DNA of 53,530 bases, taken from the NCBI RefSeq assembly GCF_023156245.1, contig NZ_JAKZAH010000025.1:1-53530 (forward strand), read 5' to 3'. The notes beneath the pieces were generated by a model that ran no database searches, was not told the origin of the DNA, and saw nothing but the letters and a program-made list of their open reading frames with translations. Within the stretch, counting starts at the first letter, position 1, and the number at the start of each line of letters is the position of its first letter. A program made the position numbers and the translations under genes. Positions 10,318 to 19,457 of this stretch are shown one piece after another. Source of the stretch: Marinobacter bryozoorum (lineage in GTDB: Bacteria; Pseudomonadota; Gammaproteobacteria; Pseudomonadales; Oleiphilaceae).

Positions 10318-10490
10318 ACAGACCCTTTCCGCCAGCGGTTTCCAGAGGATAGACTATGCCACCTGCCCGGGCCCCGAGACCCTGACCAGCATCCTGGCCT
10401 GTTTCGGGGCCCGCTACCCGGGTAGCTCAACACACCCGATTGCATCTACGGGCGATACGCCCGGTGAACTGACTCCTGAAGGATACCGAC

Positions 10491-12956
10491 ATGGCCGCAT
10501 TTATCCAGAGACTCTTCCAAAAGCGCTTCAGTGCCGCGACCAGTCAGGAGAACCGAAAGAAAGCCCGACAGGGAAGCACACCGGAAAAGACAACCACACC
10601 CGGTTCAGAGACATCAAATGAAAGCCAGGAAGCCATCGATGCCCAGCGTGCCCTGCTGGCGCAACAAAATTGCAGTCAACAGGCACTGGCCGGGCTGGCC
10701 ATCGATGGCCAGGCCGCAGACATACGCCTGGGAGCTGCCCAGCGCCTGACCGACCAGGACCAACTGCAGCAGGTACAGAAACGTGCACGGGGCAAGGACA
10801 AGGGCGTTTATCAGCAGGTTCGCAATACCCTCAAACAACTGCGTCGCGATGAAGAACAGGCACAAGCCACCAGCGACGCCCTCGCAGCCGTTCAGCGCCA
10901 GGCCAGCGAACTTGCCTCAACCCGGGACACAAACCTCTACGAAGCCCGTTTACAGAAACTGGAACAGCAATGGCACCTGCTGGAGCCACAAGCCGATAAC
11001 GACATTCGCACCCAGGTACTCAGCGCCCTGCACGAATGCCGACAGCGGGCCCGGGAGCTGGAACAGCAGCACCAGGCAGAAAAGCAGCAGGAAGCACAGC
11101 GGGCACAGCGGGAAGAGACCCTGGAACTACTGCGTGAAACCGCCGAAGACCTGGCAAGCGAACCACCGGCCCATAGCGCGCTCCCTGCCCTGGATGCCCT
11201 GCAGCGGACCCAGGAAAATCGCTGGCTGGAAGCTACCCGTGATACCGAAGTGTCGCGTCAGGAGCAGAAGTTATACGAACAGGCCATGCTGACCTTGCGG
11301 GCAGCCATAACCGCCCTCCGCCGCCTTGCCCAACACCAGGACGAGGTAGACCAGGTACTGAACGCCGATACACCAGTCCCCGAGGCCGCCAGGCGCCTTC
11401 TTGAACAGCTGGACTGGCCGCGGGGCATTGCCCGTCCCGATACCATACAAGGGCTGGGCAAGGCCTCCAGGATCCGCACTCCGCAGCAGCCCATGAAGGA
11501 AAGTCCGGAGCTTCAGCGTCAGAAAACGGTGCAATTCGAACAGGCGCTGACCCGGCTGGAGGAAGCCCTCGAAGCCCGCCAACTCAAAGAGTCGAGGCAG
11601 TTCCTGAAGCAGGCACAAGCCCTGCAGCGCGAACTTGGCGGCCGGGACGGCAGCCGTTACCGTGCGCGAATGCAACGCCTTGCCGGACAGGTTCGTGAGC
11701 TCGGAGACTGGCGCGGCTTCGCGACAGCACCCAAGCAGACAGCCCTGTGCGAACAGATGGAGTACCTGGCTGACCAGCCCATGGAGCCAGAGGCCAAGGC
11801 CACCCGCATCCAGGAACTGCAACAGGAATGGCGTGAACTCGGCGGCTCCTCAGACCGTGAACTGTGGCAACGCTTCCGTGCGGCTTCTGACAAGGCGTTC
11901 GAGCCCTGCCGCGCCTACTTTGAAGCCCGCTCGGACCTGAAAAAAATTCACCTGCAAAAACGCCAGACGATCTGCGACGAGCTCGAACGCTACCTGGAAG
12001 CCACCGACTGGACCCAAAGCGTGGACTGGAAGGCCGCCGAGCAGATCGAGAAAACCGCCCGCAAGGAATGGCGCGAAGCCTGGCCGGTTGAATTCCGGGA
12101 CAATCGCGCGGTACAGAAAACCTTTGACCGCCTGATGAACACCCTGGCTGGCCACCTGGACGAAGAACGCACCCGAAACGAAGCCCGCAAACAGGCCGTT
12201 GTCGACCGGGCCCGGGAACTGATTGAACACAGCCCGCTGGCAGAAGCGATGACACAAGCAAAGGACCTGCAAAAGCAGTGGCAATCCATTGGAATCACCC
12301 GTCATCGCGAGGACCGCAAGCTGTGGAAAGCGTTTCGCGCAGCTTGCGATGAAATCTTCTCGCGAAGGGATGAACAGCGGCAACAGCAGGTCCGGGCCTC
12401 CGATGAAGCAGACAGGTTGGCGAGCGCCGAACTGGCGAAAGCCCGGGCCTGGCTCGACGACCAGCAACCGGATCCGGATGCAGCAGAGCCGCTGCTATCG
12501 GCGTTAAAGGCGTCGGCCGCCAGCCCGGTTTCCGACAACCTGCAGCAAACACTTCGGAAAACGAGGCGCGAGCTGGAGGAGCGCCGGCAGCAGCTCCGCC
12601 ATCAGGCGAACATACGTGACTGGCAGCGGTGGATTGAACAACGCCGGTCCGGGGACCTGGAAGTGGATCAACTGCCAGCACACTGGCAAGCCCTCTCCGC
12701 GCAGGCGGACCTGGATGACCCGCAGGAACTCGTCGTGCTGGCCGAGATACTGGGTGGGCACCCTTCCCCTGAATCGGACCAGTCCCTGCGCATGGCCCTC
12801 CAGGTTCGCAGGCTAAAGCAGGGCCTGGAAGGTGACCAGGGCAACTCACCCCTGTCGCCGGAGGCGCTCGTGGCGCGCTGGTGCCTGGAGCTCCCCGCCG
12901 GTGACCTCACCGACGACCTCGCCAAGCGACTGCAACGGGCACTGGAACTTGCCTGA
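10491..12956 (+). CDS. DUF349 domain protein
   Basis: An 821-residue, highly charged and glutamine-rich protein that is almost entirely helical. It carries several copies of the DUF349 repeat, recognisable by units such as LQQEWRELGGSSDRELWQRF (about residue 445), the region around WTQSVDWKAAEQIEK, and LQKQWQSIGITRHREDRKLW (about residue 590), each followed by a helix with FRAACDEIF-type endings. Residues 95-330 look like long coiled coil. No signal peptide or membrane segment is present, so it is cytoplasmic. DUF349 proteins have no agreed biochemical role. It starts with ATG preceded by GAAGGAT, is divergent from recX and is followed by a 218-base gap before prc. Confidence 0.9.
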   Translation: MAAFIQRLFQKRFSAATSQENRKKARQGSTPEKTTTPGSETSNESQEAIDAQRALLAQQNCSQQALAGLAIDGQAADIRLGAAQRLTDQDQLQQVQKRARGKDKGVYQQVRNTLKQLRRDEEQAQATSDALAAVQRQASELASTRDTNLYEARLQKLEQQWHLLEPQADNDIRTQVLSALHECRQRARELEQQHQAEKQQEAQRAQREETLELLRETAEDLASEPPAHSALPALDALQRTQENRWLEATRDTEVSRQEQKLYEQAMLTLRAAITALRRLAQHQDEVDQVLNADTPVPEAARRLLEQLDWPRGIARPDTIQGLGKASRIRTPQQPMKESPELQRQKTVQFEQALTRLEEALEARQLKESRQFLKQAQALQRELGGRDGSRYRARMQRLAGQVRELGDWRGFATAPKQTALCEQMEYLADQPMEPEAKATRIQELQQEWRELGGSSDRELWQRFRAASDKAFEPCRAYFEARSDLKKIHLQKRQTICDELERYLEATDWTQSVDWKAAEQIEKTARKEWREAWPVEFRDNRAVQKTFDRLMNTLAGHLDEERTRNEARKQAVVDRARELIEHSPLAEAMTQAKDLQKQWQSIGITRHREDRKLWKAFRAACDEIFSRRDEQRQQQVRASDEADRLASAELAKARAWLDDQQPDPDAAEPLLSALKASAASPVSDNLQQTLRKTRRELEERRQQLRHQANIRDWQRWIEQRRSGDLEVDQLPAHWQALSAQADLDDPQELVVLAEILGGHPSPESDQSLRMALQVRRLKQGLEGDQGNSPLSPEALVARWCLELPAGDLTDDLAKRLQRALELA

Positions 12957-12982
12957 AGGTTAGCGGTCTACTTATGAAGAGA

Positions 12983-12999
12983 TTGTCATTACATGACAA
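12983..12999. promoter_or_regulatory. Operator-like palindrome before prc
   Basis: TTGTCAT and ATGACAA form a perfect 7-bp inverted repeat around TAC. It lies 27 bases after the DUF349 stop codon and upstream of a possible -10 box (TACAAT, 13033-13038) for prc. The symmetry suits a dimeric repressor or activator; which one is unknown. Confidence 0.35.
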
Positions 13000-13065
13000 A
13001 CTCCCAGTGTGGTAACGAAGAGAGCGGTTGCCTACAATGGATTTACAGGCCCGCGCAGGCTGCTG

Positions 13066-13155
13066 CCCGGAAGGGGTTGCCGGGAAACCGGACCCGATCG
13101 GCAGACAGCCTGGTGTGTGTCGCCGATACTGGTCATCGGCGCGTGAGCCCAGGCT
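13066..13155 (+). ncRNA. Structured leader upstream of prc
   Basis: The segment before the tail-specific protease can fold strongly. CCCGG (13066-13070) pairs with CCGGG (13080-13084). Then AGCCTGG (13107-13113) pairs with CCAGGCT (13149-13155), enclosing a symmetric 7x7 internal loop and an inner stem CGCCGAT/ATCGGCG (13121-13127, 13135-13141) with a 7-base loop. It ends 19 bases before the prc start codon. There is no T-run after it, so it is not a terminator. It may be a 5'-UTR regulatory structure or a small RNA; I do not recognise it as a known riboswitch. Confidence 0.4.
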
Positions 13156-13174
13156 TTAGCAGGTAACCCAAGAT

Positions 13175-15331
13175 ATGAAGACAACAAACATGCCGGTAGC
13201 ATTCCGGGCCAGGAGCATCGCATTCGGACTTCTGGTTTCCCTTCCCCTGGCCGGGATCGGCACTTCCGTTTCGGCAAACGTCGACGAAAATGCCTATGAA
13301 GCAGTGGCACCCACCATCGAACAGGCCCGTGCCAACATCCTGATTTCCCGTCAGCTGCAGTTCACCCATTTCCGCGACCAAGCCATCAACGATGACCTCG
13401 CCAGTGAGGTATTCGACGATTACCTCGACTACCTCGACGGTCAGCGCGCCTACCTTACCCAGGAAGACATACGTTCATTCCAGTCGCTGAAACAAGACAT
13501 GGCCTCGGCCCTGCGGACCGGCCAGTTACAGCCGGGCTTCGAGATCTATAACCGGGTGCAAAAACGCATTATCGAACGTATGGATTACGCCCTTGACCTG
13601 TTGGACCAGGGGCTGGACCAGTTTAACTTCGATAGCGATGACCAGATCCTGCTGGACCGCTCCGAGGTAGACTGGGAGCCAGATCAGCAAGCCCTGAACA
13701 ACCTGTGGCACAAGCGCATCCGCAATGCCGTTCTCGCCCAGCGCCTGAACGGCAGCAGTGACGAGCAAATTATCGAAGTGCTTACCCGGCGCTATGAAAG
13801 CCAGCGTAAACGGGTTTCACAGATGCGCAGCGAGGATGCCTTCCAGGCTTACATGAACGCCTTTACCGGCACCTGGGACCCGCACACCAACTACTTCTCG
13901 CCGCGCAACTCCGAGAATTTCAACATCAACATGAGCCTGTCCCTTGAGGGCATCGGTGCGGTTCTCCAGGCGGATAACGAGTACACCAAGGTGGTACGCC
14001 TGGTACCCGGCGGGCCAGCTGCGCGCCAGGGTCAACTCGGGCCTGCCGACCGGATCGTTTCCGTTAAGCAGGAAGACGAAGAGCAGCCGACAAATGTTAT
14101 TGGCTGGCGCCTTGACGAGGTCGTTGACCTTATTCGTGGGCCCCGGGGCTCCGTGGTCACCCTCGAAGTGGTTCCGGCCAGCGCCAGCGACGAGACGGTA
14201 ACCCGTACCATTGATATCAAGCGAGACAAGGTAAAGCTGGAAGAACAGAGTGCCAGCAGCGACGTCATCGAGCTCGAACGCGACGGGCAGCCCTACAGGA
14301 TCGGCGTGATCGACATTCCGACCTTCTATGCCGACTTCCAGGCAATGCAGCGGGGCGATCCCGACTACAAGAGCACCACCCGGGATGTCCGCCAACTGCT
14401 GGAAAAGCTACAGGAAGAACAAGACGTTGACGGCCTGGTCGTCGACCTTCGCAACAATGGCGGCGGCGCCCTCCACGAAGCGAATGACCTGGTAGGTCTG
14501 TTTATTGACCAGGGTCCGACGGTCCAGATCCGCAGCCCGGACAACCAGGTCCAGGTGCTCGCAGACCAGGACCCGAACGTTGCATGGGACGGCCCGATGG
14601 TCGTACTGGTCAACCGTATGAGCGCGTCCGCCTCGGAAATCTTTGCCGGCGCAATCCAGGATTACGGTCGCGGCCTGGTGGTGGGGTCACAAACATTCGG
14701 CAAGGGTACGGTACAGGCCGTGCGCTCGCTGAATCACGGTCAGCTCAAGATCACCCAGTCCAAGTTTTACCGGGTATCCGGTGGCTCCACCCAGCACCGG
14801 GGTGTGATTCCGGACATCCAGATTCCGTCACGGGTGGATACCACCCGGATTGGTGAGGATGCCCTTGAGCGCGCCCTGCCCTGGGACCAGATTGAGGCGG
14901 TGCCCCATGCCCGCTACTTCGACTTCAGCGGTATGATCGACGAACTCCGTGACCGCCATGCCCAGCGCTTTGATGAGAGCCCGGAATTCAGGCTTCTGCA
15001 GCAGGAAATCGACTTCCTCAAGGAGCAGCGCAAAACCACGATGGTGAGCCTGAACGAAGACGAGCGTCGTACTTACCAGGAGCAACTGGAGTACCGTCAG
15101 CTCACCATCGCCAATGCACGACGGGAACTCCGGGGTAAAGAGCCCTTTGAGAGCTTCGAGGCCATGGAGGAATACGAGGAACAGCAGGCCGCAGCCGCCA
15201 ACGGCGGCGAGGACGACGAGCTCGACTTTATTGTCCGCGAGGGCGGCCACATCATGGCGGATATGCTGGAACTGGACCGCCGGATGGCGTCTATACTGCC
15301 GGTCGGAACGGTAACTGCGAAGGCCGAATAA
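13175..15331 (+). CDS. prc: Carboxy-terminal processing (tail-specific) protease
   Basis: A periplasmic S41-family serine protease of the Prc/Tsp type, 718 residues, which trims C-terminal tails of envelope proteins and lipoproteins. Residues 1-34 are a signal peptide ending near TSVSA. A helical N-terminal domain follows, then a PDZ domain at about 245-340 (LSLEGIGAVLQ, VPGGPAARQG) that recognises the substrate C-terminus. The protease core contains LRNNGGG, the nucleophile Ser485 in RMSASASEIF and the general base Lys510 in QTFGKGTVQ, 25 residues apart as in E. coli Prc. A C-terminal DUF3340-like helical region completes the protein. A strong bidirectional terminator follows at 15362-15395. 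The leader region contains a palindrome and stable stems, which suggests regulation. Confidence 0.95.
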   Translation: MKTTNMPVAFRARSIAFGLLVSLPLAGIGTSVSANVDENAYEAVAPTIEQARANILISRQLQFTHFRDQAINDDLASEVFDDYLDYLDGQRAYLTQEDIRSFQSLKQDMASALRTGQLQPGFEIYNRVQKRIIERMDYALDLLDQGLDQFNFDSDDQILLDRSEVDWEPDQQALNNLWHKRIRNAVLAQRLNGSSDEQIIEVLTRRYESQRKRVSQMRSEDAFQAYMNAFTGTWDPHTNYFSPRNSENFNINMSLSLEGIGAVLQADNEYTKVVRLVPGGPAARQGQLGPADRIVSVKQEDEEQPTNVIGWRLDEVVDLIRGPRGSVVTLEVVPASASDETVTRTIDIKRDKVKLEEQSASSDVIELERDGQPYRIGVIDIPTFYADFQAMQRGDPDYKSTTRDVRQLLEKLQEEQDVDGLVVDLRNNGGGALHEANDLVGLFIDQGPTVQIRSPDNQVQVLADQDPNVAWDGPMVVLVNRMSASASEIFAGAIQDYGRGLVVGSQTFGKGTVQAVRSLNHGQLKITQSKFYRVSGGSTQHRGVIPDIQIPSRVDTTRIGEDALERALPWDQIEAVPHARYFDFSGMIDELRDRHAQRFDESPEFRLLQQEIDFLKEQRKTTMVSLNEDERRTYQEQLEYRQLTIANARRELRGKEPFESFEAMEEYEEQQAAAANGGEDDELDFIVREGGHIMADMLELDRRMASILPVGTVTAKAE

Positions 15332-15361
15332 ACGTCCATACGCAACACCCTGCCCCCTCGG

Positions 15362-15395
15362 AAAGGCCGGCTGCCCCCAAACGCAGCCGGCCTTT
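15362..15395. terminator. Bidirectional terminator between prc and mtnA
   Basis: A perfect 13-bp stem (AAAGGCCGGCTGC at 15362-15374, GCAGCCGGCCTTT at 15383-15395) with an 8-base loop. It is followed by TTTT on the plus strand and TTT on the minus strand, and lies between two convergent genes. Confidence 0.9.
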
Positions 15396-15424
15396 TACGT
15401 TCGGTCAGCCCCCCTGACTGCGGG

Positions 15425-16495
15425 TCAGTCAAACAATCTGTGCATTCCCGTCATTTCCGGGGTACGAACCACGCCACGCTCGGTGACAATCATGTCGATC
15501 AGATTGGCTGGGGTAACATCGAAAACCGGATTGAACACACCCGCCTTTTCCGGCGCCAACGTGATGCCGCCAACCTGGCGTAACTCGCTGCCGTCTCGTT
15601 CCTCGATGGGAATATCCTTGCCACTCTCCAGCGACATGTCCACGGTACTGGCAGGCGCTACGACCATAAATTTCACCTTGTGGTGACGGGCGAGAACGGC
15701 CAGCCCATAGGTGCCAATCTTGTTAGCCACATCGCCGTTGGCGGTGATTCGGTCAGCCCCCACAATTACCCATTTCACCTCACCACGGGCCAGGATAGCC
15801 GCCGCTGCCCCATCGGCATTCAGGGTGACGGGGATCCCATCCCTCGCCAGTTCCCAGGCGGTCAGCCTGGCGCCCTGGAGCCAGGGCCGGGTTTCATCGG
15901 CGTAGACCTGCTTTAACAGCTTTTGCTCATGAAGGCGACGAACCACTCCGAGGGCGGTTCCGTAACCTCCCGTCGCCAGCGCGCCAGTATTGCAGTGGGT
16001 CAGTACCGCGCACGGCTTGTCCAGTTCCATGGCTTCCACGGCCAAGTCTGCCATGGCCATATTGGCAGCCAGGTCCTCCTTGTGAATAGCTACCGCTTCC
16101 TCGGCAAGCCGGGCAACCGCATCCTCCCGGGACTGACACTGTCTCAGCACGCCACCCATCCGCTGCAGGGCCCAGAACAAATTGACCGCAGTCGGGCGAG
16201 ACTCGGCCAGGGTATCGATGGAAGCCTCCACCTCACGCCGCCAGTCGTCCTCACCTGCCCCCCGGGCTGCCAGGGCCACCCCGTACGCAGCACTGATGCC
16301 AATAGCCGGTGCACCCCGGACCACCATATCCCGGATAGCCTGGGCCACCCCTACGGCACCCTCGATGGTAAGCCAGTGTTCTTCCAGGGGCAGGCGCCGC
16401 TGGTCCAGCAACTGGACCCCATGGCCCAGCCAGCGAATCGCTACCGTGTCAGGAGAGGCTTTCTGCCGGAAAGCATCGGGGTTGCTCAGGGTCAT
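15425..16495 (-). CDS. mtnA: Methylthioribose-1-phosphate isomerase (MtnA)
   Basis: Converts 5-methylthioribose-1-phosphate to 5-methylthioribulose-1-phosphate in the methionine salvage pathway. The 356-residue protein shows the family motifs: [15 protein letters not shown] near residue 58, the catalytic-cysteine region [19 protein letters not shown] near 165, and the aspartate region [20 protein letters not shown] near 245. The start ATG has GAGGTG upstream at a normal spacing. It is divergent from the MTA deaminase gene, with about 120 bases between the starts, so steps of the same pathway may share a control region. Downstream salvage genes (mtnB, C, D) are not in the window. Confidence 0.96.
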   Translation of the reverse strand: MTLSNPDAFRQKASPDTVAIRWLGHGVQLLDQRRLPLEEHWLTIEGAVGVAQAIRDMVVRGAPAIGISAAYGVALAARGAGEDDWRREVEASIDTLAESRPTAVNLFWALQRMGGVLRQCQSREDAVARLAEEAVAIHKEDLAANMAMADLAVEAMELDKPCAVLTHCNTGALATGGYGTALGVVRRLHEQKLLKQVYADETRPWLQGARLTAWELARDGIPVTLNADGAAAAILARGEVKWVIVGADRITANGDVANKIGTYGLAVLARHHKVKFMVVAPASTVDMSLESGKDIPIEERDGSELRQVGGITLAPEKAGVFNPVFDVTPANLIDMIVTERGVVRTPEMTGMHRLFD

Positions 16496-16616
16496 CTGCT
16501 CACCTCTTGTGGAAAACTTAGCAGGCCAGCGACCTGACGGGACACTGGCTGCTGTCTGACTCGACCGTTATACTCTGCCCTTCCAGACAAACCAAGCCGG
16601 AGTGACAGGCCTGTCC

Positions 16617-17963
16617 ATGACAGCAGACACCATTATCGCCGCTGACGTCCGCATCAACGCCCGCTGGGTCATTCCTGTCGAACCTTTCGGCGAAGTGCTC
16701 GAGAACCAGGCGGTACTGCTGCTTGGGGATCGAATCGAGGCTATTGTCCCACAGCAGGAGGCAGACCGGGCCTACCGTGCCAGGGAGGTCATCGACCTGC
16801 CGAGCCATGTGGTATTACCGGGGCTGATCAATATGCACGGCCATGCCGCGATGACGCTGTTCCGCGGACTTGCCGACGACCTGCCCCTGATGACCTGGCT
16901 GAACGATCACATATGGCCAGCGGAGGGGCGCTTCGTGAGCGAACGCTTCATTGCCGATGGTACCCAGCTGGCCATGGCGGAAATGCTCCGGACCGGCACC
17001 ACCTGCTTCTCGGATATGTACTTTTTCCCGGAGGTTGCCGCCCAGGCCGCCAGGGACGCCGGCATGCGCGCGCAGATCTGCTTTCCGCTGATGGAAATGC
17101 CCACCCCCTGGGGCAGCGGACCCGATGAGTATCTTGCCAAGGGCGCGGCCCTGCTGGACGAGTGGCAGGACGACCCCTGGGTGCGTATTGCCATCGGGCC
17201 CCACGCGCCCTACACCGTGGCAGACAGCACCCTTGAACGGGCCGTCGCTCTGCAGCAATCGACCGGCGCAGCGCTGCAGATTCACCTGCACGAAACCGCC
17301 TTCGAGGTGGAAGAAGCCATGAGCCAGGCCGGCCAGCGCCCGATCGACCGGATGTATTCGCTTGGCGTACTGAACAGCAACAGCCAGAGTGTCCACATGA
17401 CGGCACTCAGTGACAGCGACCTGGAGCTGGTCGCCAGCAGCGGCACCCATATTGTCCACTGCCCCGAATCCAACCTGAAACTGGCCAGCGGCTTCTGCCC
17501 GGTCAGCAGGCTGCAACAAGGCGGCACGAACGTGACCATTGGTACCGATGGCGCCGCCAGTAACAACGACCTGGACCTTTTTGGCGAGCTGTCGACAGCT
17601 GCCATGCTGGCGAAGGCGGTTTCCGGGGATGCGGCAACCCTCAGCGCCCACGAAGCCCTGGCCATGGCCACCATAAATGGTGCCCGGGCCCTCGGCAGGG
17701 AGCATGAGATCGGCTCCCTGAAGGCCGGCAAGCAGGCAGACCTGATCGCAGTCGACCTGAGCGATCCGTTCCTGCAGCCGGTCTACGACCCGGCCTCTCA
17801 CCTGGTCTATAGCAATCACGGCCGCCAGGTAAGCCACAGCTGGATTGCCGGCGTACCACAGGTACAGGAAGGCCGCCTCACGCGGATAGACGTGCCTGAC
17901 CTGATGCTGAGGGTCAGCGAGTGGCACCAGCGGATCGCCGGCACCGACGCGTCCGCATCCTGA
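16617..17963 (+). CDS. mtaD: TRZ/ATZ-family amidohydrolase, probable methylthioadenosine deaminase
   Basis: A zinc-dependent amidohydrolase of about 448 residues. Metal ligands are visible in NMHGHAAMTLF (HxH, about residue 75), HLHETAFE and the SVHMTAL region, with the catalytic aspartate in IGTDGAASNND. The family deaminates S-methyl-5'-thioadenosine, S-adenosylhomocysteine or 5'-deoxyadenosine. The Pseudomonas aeruginosa counterpart in the same gene order (beside mtnA and ubiG) deaminates methylthioadenosine, which supports that call. The frame also opens with a GTG at 16602, but ATG 16617 (MTADTII) is the more usual start. A TATACT box at 16569-16574 could be its -10 element. The gene runs into ubiG with a 40-base gap. 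Confidence 0.88.
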   Translation: MTADTIIAADVRINARWVIPVEPFGEVLENQAVLLLGDRIEAIVPQQEADRAYRAREVIDLPSHVVLPGLINMHGHAAMTLFRGLADDLPLMTWLNDHIWPAEGRFVSERFIADGTQLAMAEMLRTGTTCFSDMYFFPEVAAQAARDAGMRAQICFPLMEMPTPWGSGPDEYLAKGAALLDEWQDDPWVRIAIGPHAPYTVADSTLERAVALQQSTGAALQIHLHETAFEVEEAMSQAGQRPIDRMYSLGVLNSNSQSVHMTALSDSDLELVASSGTHIVHCPESNLKLASGFCPVSRLQQGGTNVTIGTDGAASNNDLDLFGELSTAAMLAKAVSGDAATLSAHEALAMATINGARALGREHEIGSLKAGKQADLIAVDLSDPFLQPVYDPASHLVYSNHGRQVSHSWIAGVPQVQEGRLTRIDVPDLMLRVSEWHQRIAGTDASAS

Positions 17964-18003
17964 ACCGTATTCCCTACCTGAATAAACAGCCAGGCCTGAT
18001 ACC

Positions 18004-18720
18004 ATGAGCAGAACCAACGTAGACCAGAACGAAATCGCCAAGTTCGAGGCCCTAGCCAGCCGCTGGTGGGACCCCACCAGCGAGTTTCGTCCCCTGCACG
18101 ACATCAATCCCCTGCGCCTGAACTACATCGACGAGCGCACCCCCCTCGCGGGCCGACGGGTAGTCGATGTGGGCTGTGGTGGCGGTCTGCTTTCCGAAGG
18201 CATGGCTCGCCGGGGCGCGAACGTCACCGGTATTGATATGGGCGAAGCACCGCTCGCCGTTGCCAGGCTCCACGGCCTGGAGTCCGGGGTCGAGGTGGAC
18301 TACCGCCAGACGACCGTGGAAGAGTTGGCCGCCGACCCGGACCATGAAGGCCAGTACGATATCGTGACCTGCCTGGAAATGCTCGAACACGTGCCCGAGC
18401 CGGCATCGGTGATCCGTGCCTGTGCGCGCCTGCTCAAACCCGGAGGCCACCTTTATGTGTCCACCATCAACCGGAATCCCAAGTCATTCCTGTTCGCCAT
18501 CGTAGGGGCCGAGTACATGCTGAGGCTGCTCCCCAAGGGCACCCATGAGTGGAAGCGCTTCATTCGTCCGTCGGAAATGTCTGACCACCTGCGCCACGCC
18601 GGGCTGGATATCCATGACCTCACCGGCATGACCTACAACCCGCTGACCAAGGTATACCGCCTCGCCCGGGATGTTGACGTCAACTACCTGATGCACGCGG
18701 CCAAACCGGTGGGGGAATAA
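18004..18720 (+). CDS. ubiG: Ubiquinone O-methyltransferase (UbiG)
   Basis: The SAM-dependent enzyme catalyses both O-methylations in ubiquinone synthesis, on the inner face of the cytoplasmic membrane. The 238-residue chain shows the UbiG N-terminal signature [19 protein letters not shown], then the SAM-binding glycine loop [16 protein letters not shown] around residue 56, the acidic residue in VTGIDMGE, and the post-motif MLEHVPEP. It lies between the amidohydrolase and mupP, with 4 bases to mupP, so these genes probably form one operon; the order is as in Pseudomonas. Confidence 0.97.
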   Translation: MSRTNVDQNEIAKFEALASRWWDPTSEFRPLHDINPLRLNYIDERTPLAGRRVVDVGCGGGLLSEGMARRGANVTGIDMGEAPLAVARLHGLESGVEVDYRQTTVEELAADPDHEGQYDIVTCLEMLEHVPEPASVIRACARLLKPGGHLYVSTINRNPKSFLFAIVGAEYMLRLLPKGTHEWKRFIRPSEMSDHLRHAGLDIHDLTGMTYNPLTKVYRLARDVDVNYLMHAAKPVGE

Positions 18721-18724
18721 AAGC

Positions 18725-19396
18725 ATGGCAAGTCCACTGCCCAGGCCTCCTTCAACGGTCCTGTTTGACCTCGACGGAACGCTGGTTGATACCGCGCCAG
18801 ACTTCATTCGCTGTCTCAACCACCTGCGCCAGGAGCAAGCGCTGGACCCCCTGCCTGCTAGCGGCATTCGTCCGCATGTGTCTGACGGCGCACGGGCCAT
18901 GATTCGCCTGGGCTTTGGCCTGGAGCCGGAAGACCCGGGCTACCGGGAGCGCCATGCCCGTTTCCTGGACCTCTATGAAGCGGGAATCTGCGAGGAAACC
19001 GAACTGTTCACCGGCATGGACAGGCTGCTGGCCGCGCTGGAAGATGCCGGCATACCCTGGGGTATTGTGACCAACAAACCGGCAAGGTTTGCCGAGCCCC
19101 TGCTGGCAGCGCTGGCCCTGGATGGGCGCTGCAGCGCACTTATCTGCCCGGACCATGTCACCAACCGCAAGCCAGCCCCCGAAGGCCTGCACCTGGCCTG
19201 CGATCGCATGGGTGCTGACCCGGGTCGCGGTATCTACGTAGGGGACCATGTCAGGGACATCGAAGCCGGGCGTAACGCGGGCATGGTCACCGTCGCCGTG
19301 CGTTATGGCTATATCGTAGAGCCGGCAGAGGTTGATCTCTGGCAAGCCGACCATATCGTAGATACCGTCGACGAACTGGTAAAACTGCTACAATAG
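18725..19396 (+). CDS. mupP: HAD phosphatase, MurNAc-6-phosphate phosphatase (MupP-like)
   Basis: A haloacid dehalogenase-family phosphatase of 223 residues. Motif I is LFDLDGTLVDTAPDF with the nucleophilic aspartate, motif II is the threonine in WGIVTNKP, motif III the lysine in TNRKPAPE, and motif IV YVGDHVRDIEAG. The cap domain lies between motifs I and II. In Pseudomonas the gene in this position, right after ubiG, is MupP, which dephosphorylates N-acetylmuramate-6-phosphate in the peptidoglycan recycling pathway that bypasses de novo UDP-MurNAc synthesis. Phosphoglycolate phosphatase (Gph) is the alternative from sequence alone; the position favours MupP. Confidence 0.85.
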   Translation: MASPLPRPPSTVLFDLDGTLVDTAPDFIRCLNHLRQEQALDPLPASGIRPHVSDGARAMIRLGFGLEPEDPGYRERHARFLDLYEAGICEETELFTGMDRLLAALEDAGIPWGIVTNKPARFAEPLLAALALDGRCSALICPDHVTNRKPAPEGLHLACDRMGADPGRGIYVGDHVRDIEAGRNAGMVTVAVRYGYIVEPAEVDLWQADHIVDTVDELVKLLQ

Positions 19397-19457
19397 CGCC
19401 CGCTGAATACGGCGGCAGACCGACACACGAGCACATCAGGCAGGAGCACACTCTCTT

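Noticed and set aside
10217..10621. Plus-strand open frame of 134 codons across the recX-DUF349 gap
   Set aside because: It overlaps recX antisense and the DUF349 start out of frame; it has no family features.
13066..13155. Cobalamin or cyclic di-GMP riboswitch before prc
   Set aside because: The conserved core sequences of these classes are not present, and prc is not a usual target.
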